A stretch of DNA of 64,000 nucleotides. It comes from Flavobacterium alvei (GTDB taxonomy: Bacteria; Bacteroidota; Bacteroidia; Flavobacteriales; Flavobacteriaceae). Made by a program: the position numbers and the translations under genes. The DNA lies in assembly GCF_002920895.1 (NCBI RefSeq), contig NZ_PQVG01000002.1, positions 434,001 through 498,000 of the forward strand, given 5' to 3'. Position 1 is the first letter of the stretch; the number at the start of each line of letters is the position of its first letter. Under the pieces are notes generated by a model. It was not told where the DNA came from, ran no database searches, and saw only the letters and a program-made list of their open reading frames with translations. Below, one piece after another: positions 27,776 to 35,358 of this stretch.

Positions 27776-30188
27776 TTTTCTTCCTTTCAACATAAATCCC
27801 GCCAATTAGAAGCAACAACATTCCAATGAAACAAAAAAGTGTAATAGTGCTTCCTGTTTGTATAACTTGAGGTTCAAACTTGAACTCAATAGTATGATTT
27901 CCTTCAGGAACTCGCATCGCTCTTAGCACATAATTCACAGGAAAATGCTCCTTTTTCTCCCCATCGATATAAGCATTCCAACCATTTTCATAATATATTT
28001 CAGAGAAAACAGCCAATCCTTTTCCTGAATTATTGGAGGTATATTTTAAATAATTCGGTTTATAAACATCCAATTGTATGGTTCCTGAATCATCAAAATC
28101 CTCTTTCAAACGGGCGTTTTTATATTTCTTACCATAATCGTGAACATTGAAAACCGCATCATGTTTGGTGTCCAATTTACCCAAAGCTTTCATCACATCA
28201 TCAGGTTTATTCACTAATAAAAGATCTTTAATGAACCACGCATTTCCATTGGCTTCTGGATTTTGAACCGGAACAGAATTGCCTGTCGAATCAGTTTGAA
28301 TAATGTACTTTACATTCAACATATTCAGAATTTCGATATTGTTTTTGGCAATTTGATAATCGAATAATTGTTGCATTCTTCTTGGTTTAACAGCGCTATA
28401 ACCTCCTATCGATTTATGGAAAAAGGATGCTCTAGCACTCGAAAGATTTCCATCAATTTCAAAAACTCTATAATGCGACTTATCTTGCAAAATCTGAACA
28501 TCGGCAGGTGTTTCCTGAAATGGAACTTCTACTTCTCTTTTACTAACAAAACCTTCGGCATCAACATACTTTTTATCTACAAGAACCAAATCAAGAATCA
28601 TCAATAGTCCAACTGCAATTATTGTAGTATTTTGAGCTAACTTCTCTTTTATAAACAACCACAAAGCAGCAGCTACAAGCAAAAGAAAGAATCCTGAACG
28701 CAACAAATCAGCTGAATATAGTGTTTTTCTATCGGCTTTGAGCGCATCAATAAACGAGGGACCATAATTTTGAATATAATAACCATCGTTGGATCCTGCA
28801 AAACTGAAACTACCTTTCAATAAAAATAAACCCACAATAATTCCAAAACCTACTGCTGCTGATTGCCACAAGGTTTTGAAACGTGCTTCTTTTTCTAAAG
28901 TGAAAAAGGATTGCAAACCCATAATAGCAAGAACTGGAAAACACAATTCTAAAATAACTTGTATCGACGAAACGGCTCTAAACTTATCATACATTGGAAC
29001 ATTGTCAATAAAAAAGTCAGTCAATGTCGGGAAGTTTTTTCCCCAAGAAAGAATTAATGCAACTATAGCTCCCGAAAGAAAGACATATTTAATTTTTCGT
29101 TTATCGGCAAACAAAGCCAAAATTCCCAAAAAGAAAACCACAACACCAATATAAGCTGGTGCTGCTACAATAGGTTGATCGCCCCAATAAGTTGGCATGG
29201 CTGAAACAAATTCATTGGCTTGTGATTCTGGAACTCCTTGGCTAGTCATGAATTTATACATTTCACTATCAGTTCCTAAAGCCTCACTGTTTGAACCTCC
29301 AAAAAGTCGTGGCGCTATTAAATTGAAACTTTCGGCAATTCCGTAACTGTATTCGGTGATATAATCGTGTGACAAAGCACTGTTGGTCTCTGCTTTTTTT
29401 CCATCAGGAGTAAAAGTCAATTCACTTTTTCCACGGGTACTAAATTTTGCATATTCGGCTGTAGCCAATAAGTTGGTAGCATTAGCACCAAGTGCAAAAA
29501 TTCCAGCTATTGCCAAGACTCCAAAGGAAGTCAAAAGTGGTTTAAATTCTTTTTCTTTTATAGCCAAATAAATAAAATATCCCGAAAGCACCAACAAGAA
29601 AATCAACAAATAATAAGTCATTTGAAAGTGGTTGGCATTGATTTCTAAAGCAACGGCAAACATAGTCAGCAATCCACCCCAAATATGTTTCTTTTGAAAA
29701 ACCATTATAAAACCGGCAATCACCATTGGCATATAAGCAATGGCGTGAGCTTTAGCATTATGACCAACACCCAAAATAATGATCAAATAAGTCGAAAATC
29801 CAAAGGCCAAAGCTCCAAAAAAGGCTTTGAGTGGATCTGTTTTTAAAACCAAAAGCAGAACGTAAAAACCAATAAAATAGAGAAATAAATAATCCGCAGG
29901 ACGTGGCAAGAAACGCAAAACATCATCAATCATTCCAATGTAATCGTGAGGATATTTGGCTCCCAATTGATACGTAGGCATTCCTCCAAAAGCTGAATTG
30001 GTCCAATACGGTTCTTGATGTTCTGAAGCTCTAAAATCATTTTGCTCCTTTGCCATTCCGGTATATTGGGCAATATCAGATTGCAAAATTTGTTTCCCTT
30101 GTAAAACTGGATAAAAATAAATGAGAGAAATTAATACGAATCCGAGCAGCACTATGGCGTGAGGATATAACTTTTGAAGTTGCTTCAT
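27756..30188 (-). CDS. YfhO-like multi-pass membrane protein
   Basis: An 810-residue protein with about a dozen membrane helices (first at LLGFVLISLIYFYPVL) and a large C-terminal extracytoplasmic domain (about residues 550-780) with a final helix ITLFCFIGMLLLLIGGI. The early loop with TGMAKEQNDFRASEHQEPYW and FGGMPTYQL resembles YfhO and other GT-C type glycosyltransferases, which use polyprenyl-phosphate sugars on the outer face of the inner membrane. In Bacillus, YfhO is linked to lipoteichoic acid glycosylation. Here the neighbours suggest glycosylation of a surface glycan or protein (inference). Only two bases separate its stop from the next gene. Confidence 0.8.
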   Translation of the reverse strand: MKQLQKLYPHAIVLLGFVLISLIYFYPVLQGKQILQSDIAQYTGMAKEQNDFRASEHQEPYWTNSAFGGMPTYQLGAKYPHDYIGMIDDVLRFLPRPADYLFLYFIGFYVLLLVLKTDPLKAFFGALAFGFSTYLIIILGVGHNAKAHAIAYMPMVIAGFIMVFQKKHIWGGLLTMFAVALEINANHFQMTYYLLIFLLVLSGYFIYLAIKEKEFKPLLTSFGVLAIAGIFALGANATNLLATAEYAKFSTRGKSELTFTPDGKKAETNSALSHDYITEYSYGIAESFNLIAPRLFGGSNSEALGTDSEMYKFMTSQGVPESQANEFVSAMPTYWGDQPIVAAPAYIGVVVFFLGILALFADKRKIKYVFLSGAIVALILSWGKNFPTLTDFFIDNVPMYDKFRAVSSIQVILELCFPVLAIMGLQSFFTLEKEARFKTLWQSAAVGFGIIVGLFLLKGSFSFAGSNDGYYIQNYGPSFIDALKADRKTLYSADLLRSGFFLLLVAAALWLFIKEKLAQNTTIIAVGLLMILDLVLVDKKYVDAEGFVSKREVEVPFQETPADVQILQDKSHYRVFEIDGNLSSARASFFHKSIGGYSAVKPRRMQQLFDYQIAKNNIEILNMLNVKYIIQTDSTGNSVPVQNPEANGNAWFIKDLLLVNKPDDVMKALGKLDTKHDAVFNVHDYGKKYKNARLKEDFDDSGTIQLDVYKPNYLKYTSNNSGKGLAVFSEIYYENGWNAYIDGEKKEHFPVNYVLRAMRVPEGNHTIEFKFEPQVIQTGSTITLFCFIGMLLLLIGGIYVERKKSLNLKP

Positions 30189-30237
30189 TAAATTGGTTTT
30201 GTTTTTTTTGGTTTTAGGTTTTGGGTCTTGGATAAAT
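30189..30237 (-). repeat. Heptameric array between DUF4834 gene and YfhO-like gene
   Basis: On the minus strand the spacer reads CCAAGAC CCAAAAC, CTAAAAC, then a CAAAA-rich tail, again with a seven-base period. It fills almost the whole 49-base gap. Confidence 0.45.
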
Positions 30238-30519
30238 TTAATCTATCTCTTCATAATCGACATAATCCCCCACTTTTTTGGTTTCGCGAGTTTTTTTGGC
30301 ATTGGCAGTATCAATAATAATTTCGTCGTTATTTGGCGTTTTTTGCCAAGGATTACCCTGAGCATATTGCTGCTGTTTTTGGAAATTTTCACCCGCTTTC
30401 TCCACTACTTTTTTGACCAATAATGGTAAAAACAATCTTGCCAAAAACTTTATAATATAGTAAATAGCAATGATATAAATTAAAGTCCTAATAAATCCTT
30501 GAAATGATGCTTCTTGCAT
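30238..30519 (-). CDS. DUF4834 family small membrane protein
   Basis: A 93-residue protein with one membrane helix (LIYIIAIYYIIKFLARLF, about residues 13-30) and a hydrophilic acidic tail ending VGDYVDYEEID, the layout of DUF4834. The ATG at 30519 (MQEASFQGFIRTL) is preferred over one at 30561, because a -7 promoter element lies between them. It heads the minus-strand glycan operon. No biochemical function is known for the family. Confidence 0.75.
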   Translation of the reverse strand: MQEASFQGFIRTLIYIIAIYYIIKFLARLFLPLLVKKVVEKAGENFQKQQQYAQGNPWQKTPNNDEIIIDTANAKKTRETKKVGDYVDYEEID

Positions 30520-30536
30520 AATTAAATAATTTTTGG

Positions 30537-30544
30537 CAAAATTA
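30537..30544 (-). promoter_or_regulatory. -7 promoter element (TAATTTTG) of the glycan operon
   Basis: TAATTTTG on the minus strand, 17 bases before the chosen ATG at 30519. It lies downstream of the alternative start at 30561, which rules that start out if this promoter is used. Confidence 0.5.
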
Positions 30545-30599
30545 ACAATTCCATCGTTCAAAATTAAAATATCATTCTTAAATAAATAATAAAATATAG

Positions 30600-30607
30600 T
30601 ACATTTG
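30600..30607 (+). promoter_or_regulatory. -7 promoter element (TACATTTG) of the transporter-like gene
   Basis: TACATTTG matches TAnnTTTG, 36 bases before the ATG at 30644. Confidence 0.45.
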
Positions 30608-30643
30608 AAATGCGTTATCCCTTTTTAAACCAAAAAAAAGAAT

Positions 30644-31603
30644 ATGTACAAAATCAAAAACCTTGTCGTAGCTGCATTTTTTATGATTCCTTTGATTCAT
30701 TATGGACAACACACCGACCAAATCAACTCGAATAGACCGGGCGAAACCATGTCGGCTTTTGCTGTTGGAAAATCGGTGATTCAAGTTGAATCTGGCCTAT
30801 ATGGCATCAAAGAAAATCATAGTATCTTGAATTATGATGCCAATGGATTTGGCATTGATATGACACTTAGATGGGGATTGTTTATGGAAAAACTGGAATT
30901 GATTGCTGATTTACAATACCAATATGAATATTTAAATCCTGCCACAGCTTATCCTGAGAGATCGGCTTTCAAACAAACCGTTTTAGGAGCAAAATACCTG
31001 ATTTATGATCCTTTCAAAAACTATGAAAAAAACATCAATGTATATAGTTGGAAAGCCAATCATGCCTTTAATTGGCATCAATTTATTCCCGCCGTTTCAG
31101 TCTTTGCTGGGGCGAATATTACTCTCGCTAATAATCCATACTATTTTTCTCCTGATGCGGCTATTTCTCCAAAAATAGCTTTGATAACCCAAAATCATTT
31201 TGGTGATGGAACTTGGGTTGTTGTTACCAATATCATCGCTGACTATATTGGAACTGATTATCCAAGTTATGGTTACGGAATTACCTTGACCAAAGGATTC
31301 AACCGAAAATGGTCTGGATTCATAGAAAATCAAGGCTATATAAGTGATTTCTATAGTGATGCCATTGTTCGTGGCGGAGCTGCATACTTAATTCACGATG
31401 ATTTGCAAATTGACGCTTCTATCAGTACGAGTTTAAAAGACACACCCTCAATACTTTATGGAGGCATAGGATTTTCTTGGCGTTATGATGCCAAATACAA
31501 AGAAGTGAGAATCAATATTGATGATGACAAAAAAACAAAATCTCAAAAGAAAGTTGAGAAAAAGAACAAAAAACGCAAAGACCAAATAGAAACTACATCT
31601 TAA
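30644..31603 (+). CDS. Outer-membrane transporter-like protein (phenol-degradation MetA-like)
   Basis: A 319-residue protein with a signal peptide (VVAAFFMIPLIHYG). The mature N-terminus TDQINSNRPGETMSAFAVGK and the alternating beta strands (SVIQVESGLYGI, ELIADLQYQYEYL, IQEVESG-like repeats) match the MetA-like outer-membrane barrel family usually annotated simply as transporter. The last 35 residues are a lysine-rich tail (DDDKKTKSQKKVEKKNKKRK) after the final strand, which is unusual for a barrel. Eight bases separate it from the next gene, so they are probably co-transcribed. Substrate unknown. Confidence 0.75.
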   Translation: MYKIKNLVVAAFFMIPLIHYGQHTDQINSNRPGETMSAFAVGKSVIQVESGLYGIKENHSILNYDANGFGIDMTLRWGLFMEKLELIADLQYQYEYLNPATAYPERSAFKQTVLGAKYLIYDPFKNYEKNINVYSWKANHAFNWHQFIPAVSVFAGANITLANNPYYFSPDAAISPKIALITQNHFGDGTWVVVTNIIADYIGTDYPSYGYGITLTKGFNRKWSGFIENQGYISDFYSDAIVRGGAAYLIHDDLQIDASISTSLKDTPSILYGGIGFSWRYDAKYKEVRINIDDDKKTKSQKKVEKKNKKRKDQIETTS

Positions 31604-31611
31604 AAACAAAA

Positions 31612-32730
31612 ATGATTACCATCAAAGAAGCCTCTACCAAAAAGGAAATGACAGAATTCGTGAAATTTCCATTCTCCTTATACAAAGACAACAAATATTG
31701 GGTTCCGCCTATCATTGCCGATGAATTGGCCAGTTTTGACCGAACCAAAAATCCAGCATTCGAAAGTGCCGAAGCTTATTTTTATTTGGCATATAAAAAC
31801 GATACAATTGTTGGACGAATTGCTGCTATCATCAACTGGAACGAAGTAAACAACCAGCATAAAAAGAAAGTTCGTTTTGGTTGGTTCGACGTAATTGATG
31901 ACATTGAAGTGACTAAAGCATTATTAGAAAAAGTCTATGAACTAGGAAGAAAAAACAATTTAGAACATGTTGAAGGCCCAATGGGATTCTCCAATCTGGA
32001 CAAAGTTGGCGTTCTCACAGAAGGTTTCGACGAAATGGGAACTATGATTACCTGGTACAACCATCCTTATTTTGCAAGTCATTTAGAGCAATTGGGATTT
32101 GTAAAAGAGAAAGAATACATCGAAAGCGTTTTTCCTTTTTCGAATGTAAAACCAGAATTCTTCCTGAAAGCGCAAGCTTTAATCAAAAAAAGATATGAAC
32201 TAAGGAGTTTGAACTTTACTAAAACCAAAGACATCATGCCTTATGTGGACAAAATGTTTGATTTGTTTAATAATTCTTACGCTAGTTTATCTTCGTTTGT
32301 AGCCATTACCGATATTCAAAAAGAATACTTCAAGAAAAAATACATCAGTTTTATCAATCCAGAATACATCAAATTTGTGATGGATAAAAACGATAATATT
32401 GTAGCTTTTAGCATTGTAATGCCCAGTTTTTCAGAAGCTTTACAAAAAGCAAAAGGCAAACTTTTTCCTTTTGGATTTTATCATTTGCTCAATGCTAGAA
32501 AAAACAGCAAAGACGTTGTTTTTTACCTGATAGGAGTTGATCCAGAATACCAAAACAAAGGCGTAACTGCCATTATTTTTGACGAATACTTCAAGACTTT
32601 TAGCGAAAAAGGAATTGTCAATTGCATCCGAACTCCAGAACTTGAAGAGAATCATGCCATTCATAACCTTTGGAAAAATTTCGACCCAAGAATTCATTGT
32701 AGGAGAAAAACGTTTATTAAGAATTTGTAG
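31612..32730 (+). CDS. GNAT-like acyltransferase-fold protein
   Basis: A 372-residue protein with two GNAT-like halves. The first (about residues 1-150) has IKEASTKKEMTEFVKFPFSL, an acceptor-side NDTIVGRIAAI strand and EGPMGFSNLDKVGVLTEGFD. The second (about 190-370) ends with an acetyl-CoA-type loop GVDPEYQNKGVTAIIFDEYF, which carries the Q/RxxGxG/A-like turn. Relatives are often mislabelled GTP cyclohydrolase; nothing in the sequence supports that. Acceptor unknown. It probably shares a transcript with the outer-membrane protein just upstream. Confidence 0.7.
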   Translation: MITIKEASTKKEMTEFVKFPFSLYKDNKYWVPPIIADELASFDRTKNPAFESAEAYFYLAYKNDTIVGRIAAIINWNEVNNQHKKKVRFGWFDVIDDIEVTKALLEKVYELGRKNNLEHVEGPMGFSNLDKVGVLTEGFDEMGTMITWYNHPYFASHLEQLGFVKEKEYIESVFPFSNVKPEFFLKAQALIKKRYELRSLNFTKTKDIMPYVDKMFDLFNNSYASLSSFVAITDIQKEYFKKKYISFINPEYIKFVMDKNDNIVAFSIVMPSFSEALQKAKGKLFPFGFYHLLNARKNSKDVVFYLIGVDPEYQNKGVTAIIFDEYFKTFSEKGIVNCIRTPELEENHAIHNLWKNFDPRIHCRRKTFIKNL

Positions 32731-32741
32731 AAAATGGAGCT

Positions 32742-32858
32742 CCGCAAAGTCTCCGACTTTGCGGTAGTGATTATCGTTTTTCAACCGATTTTGTTTTTAA
32801 TTATTTTTATAATGTCAGTCAAAGACTGAAGAACACATTCTCAAAGTCGGAGACTTTG
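32742..32858. repeat. Pair of oppositely oriented palindromes with TCC/GGA loops, REP/BIME-like
   Basis: Copy one: CCGCAAAGTC (32742-32751), loop TCC, GACTTTGCGG (32755-32764). Copy two: CAAAGTC (32842-32848), loop GGA, GACTTTG (32852-32858), the reverse complement of the core of copy one. They are 77 bases apart between two genes in the same direction. No T-run follows either. The arrangement of inverted palindrome pairs resembles bacterial interspersed mosaic elements. Confidence 0.6.
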
Positions 32859-32942
32859 CGAAGCATAACTATACAATTCAAAACTTAAAAATCGTTTTTA
32901 TCCGCTCTATCTGCGTCATCAGCGTTCCATTTTTTTACCAAT

Positions 32943-32958
32943 AAACTTTGTAACTTTG
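32943..32958 (+). promoter_or_regulatory. Doubled octamer promoter (AAACTTTG TAACTTTG) of uvrB
   Basis: Two consecutive eight-base units; the second is a perfect TAnnTTTG -7 element, 19 bases before the uvrB ATG at 32978. Confidence 0.55.
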
Positions 32959-32977
32959 CCTTTCTGAACAACGCCAA

Positions 32978-34969
32978 ATGAAATTCCAAGTCATATCCGA
33001 TTATCAGCCCAAAGGCGACCAACCTCAAGCAATTGCCAAATTAGCCCAAGGCATTGAAGCTGACGAACGCTATCAAACTTTGTTGGGAGTAACGGGTTCT
33101 GGAAAAACATTTACCGTTGCCAATGTGATTCAAGAAGTGCAAAAACCAACCTTGATTTTGGCACACAACAAAACCTTGGCGGCACAATTGTACTCAGAAT
33201 TCAAGCAATTTTTTCCGAATAATGCTGTAGAATATTTCGTTTCTTACTACGATTATTACCAACCTGAGGCTTTTATGCCCGTTTCTGGAGTCTTTATCGA
33301 AAAAGATTTATCTATTAATGAGGAGTTAGAAAAAATGCGTTTGAGCACCACTTCTTCCCTACTTTCGGGACGAAGAGATATTATTGTGGTGGCATCGGTT
33401 TCTTGTATTTATGGTATTGGAAATCCAGTAGAATTTCAAAAAAATGTGATTGCGATTGAGAAAGACCAGATGATTTCTCGTACCAAATTATTGCACAGTT
33501 TGGTGCAAAGTTTGTATTCCAGAACCGAAGCCGATTTCAATCCCGGAAATTTCAGAATCAAAGGCGACACGCTTGAAGTTTATCCAAGTTATGCCGATGA
33601 TGCGTATCGCATTCATTTCTTTGGAGACGAAATTGAAGAAATCGAAAGCTTTGATTTGAAAACCTCCAAAGTCTTGGAACGTTTTGAAAAACTGACCATT
33701 TATCCCGCCAATATGTTTGTGACTTCACCCGATGTATTGCAAAATGCCATTTGGGAAATCCAACAGGATTTGGTCAAACAAGTCGATTATTTCAAGGAAA
33801 TAGGCAAACATTTGGAAGCCAAAAGACTGGAAGAACGCACCAATTTCGATTTGGAAATGATTCGCGAATTGGGTTATTGCTCCGGAATTGAAAACTATTC
33901 TCGTTACCTTGACGGACGAGATGCTGGATCAAGACCTTTCTGTTTGTTGGATTATTTTCCAAAAGATTATTTGATGGTGGTGGACGAAAGTCACGTGACG
34001 CTTTCGCAGGTTCAAGCGATGTATGGCGGCGACCGCAGTCGAAAAGAAAACTTGGTCGAATATGGCTTCAGACTTCCTGCCGCAATGGATAATCGTCCGT
34101 TGAAATTTGAGGAATTTGAAGCGATGCAAAACCAAGTCATTTATGTTTCGGCAACGCCTGCTGATTATGAATTGCAAAAATGTGATGGTGTTTATGTGGA
34201 GCAAATCATTCGCCCTACTGGATTATTGGACCCGATTATTGAAATTCGTCCGAGTTTGAACCAAATTGATGATTTGATTGAAGAAATTCAAACCCGAGCC
34301 GAAATTGACGAACGGGTTTTGGTTACGACTTTGACTAAAAGAATGGCTGAAGAATTGGCTAAATATCTGGACAAAGTTTCCATTCGTTGCCGCTATGTCC
34401 ATTCGGATGTGGATACTTTGGAACGCATCGAAATTATGCAAGACTTGCGAAAAGGATTATTTGATGTTTTAATTGGCGTGAACTTATTGCGTGAAGGATT
34501 GGATTTGCCCGAAGTTTCCTTGGTTGCTATATTAGATGCTGACAAAGAAGGATTTCTGAGAAGTCATCGTTCGTTGACCCAAACCATAGGTCGTGCGGCA
34601 AGAAATTTGAACGGAAAAGCCATTATGTATGCCGATAAAATCACGGCAAGTATGCAAAAAACTATTGACGAAACCAATTATCGCAGAACCAAACAGATTA
34701 ATTTCAATACCGAAAACAACGTTATTCCAATGGCGTTGAACAAAAAAATAGAGAGTGCTTTTACCAATAATAAATTGGTAGAATATGAATTAGGACACAT
34801 TCCTTCGCTTGCTGCCGAACCTGAAACGGCCTATTTATCAAAACCCGAAATTGAAAAACTCATTCGTGAAAAACGAAAAGCAATGGAAAAAGCCGCCAAA
34901 GATTTGGATTTTATGCAAGCGGCAAAGTTGAGAGATGCTATAAAAGCTTTGCAGGAACAATTAAGTTAA
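32978..34969 (+). CDS. uvrB: Excinuclease ABC subunit B
   Basis: A 663-residue UvrB, the helicase-like damage verifier that receives DNA from UvrA and recruits UvrC. Walker A is GVTGSGKT (residues 37-44), the damage-gripping beta hairpin is YYDYYQPEAFMPVSGVFIEK, DEAD-type Walker B is VVDESH, and helicase motif VI is QTIGRAARN. The C-terminal UVR motif that binds UvrC (EIEKLIREKRKAMEKAAKDL) is complete. Length is normal. It is transcribed alone from a doubled octamer promoter and lies 17 kb from the two uvrA genes. Confidence 0.97.
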   Translation: MKFQVISDYQPKGDQPQAIAKLAQGIEADERYQTLLGVTGSGKTFTVANVIQEVQKPTLILAHNKTLAAQLYSEFKQFFPNNAVEYFVSYYDYYQPEAFMPVSGVFIEKDLSINEELEKMRLSTTSSLLSGRRDIIVVASVSCIYGIGNPVEFQKNVIAIEKDQMISRTKLLHSLVQSLYSRTEADFNPGNFRIKGDTLEVYPSYADDAYRIHFFGDEIEEIESFDLKTSKVLERFEKLTIYPANMFVTSPDVLQNAIWEIQQDLVKQVDYFKEIGKHLEAKRLEERTNFDLEMIRELGYCSGIENYSRYLDGRDAGSRPFCLLDYFPKDYLMVVDESHVTLSQVQAMYGGDRSRKENLVEYGFRLPAAMDNRPLKFEEFEAMQNQVIYVSATPADYELQKCDGVYVEQIIRPTGLLDPIIEIRPSLNQIDDLIEEIQTRAEIDERVLVTTLTKRMAEELAKYLDKVSIRCRYVHSDVDTLERIEIMQDLRKGLFDVLIGVNLLREGLDLPEVSLVAILDADKEGFLRSHRSLTQTIGRAARNLNGKAIMYADKITASMQKTIDETNYRRTKQINFNTENNVIPMALNKKIESAFTNNKLVEYELGHIPSLAAEPETAYLSKPEIEKLIREKRKAMEKAAKDLDFMQAAKLRDAIKALQEQLS

Positions 34970-35358
34970 TTCTTTTTTTTTTAATAAATTCTAAGCCTAT
35001 TTTTAATTATTTATTGAAATAATGGATTGGAATCGATTTCAATTTAAATCAACAATCTAAAATTTTAAATTATAAGTTTTTTAGTCAATTTAAATTTAAA
35101 ACTAGATTAATTTTGTAGTATTTAGAGAATCATTCTTTGTCCTAAATCCTAAAAAAAATACAGAAACACGGAAAGGCAACTTTTTAGTTTTGCCTGTGTA
35201 AACTCATTTAAATAATTAGAATTTAGAGCTGTACAAATTGTTTTTAAACAATTACAACTAAAACAAAATTAACGGCAAAAAACTGATTTTTTATAAAAAA
35301 AACACTAACTTTATATAACAAATATCGATTTCTAGCCGATACAATCAAAATACGATAA
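34970..35358. other. AT-rich intergenic region before the first kinase (389 bases)
   Basis: No gene seen. It holds a T-run after uvrB, an imperfect stem near 35167-35201 (ACAC...AGGCAA with TTGCCT...GTGT) that might be a leader structure, and a near-consensus TAACTTTA about 45 bases before the kinase ATG. I could not match it to a known riboswitch. Confidence 0.4.

Noticed and set aside
24983..30519. Full O-antigen or capsule locus
   Set aside because: Only a flippase, one glycosyltransferase, a YfhO-like protein and DUF4834 are present; no polymerase, priming transferase or sugar-nucleotide genes.
35167..35201. Imperfect stem-loop before the first kinase as a riboswitch
   Set aside because: Only one weak stem, no conserved core I can match to a known class; left as an undescribed leader feature.
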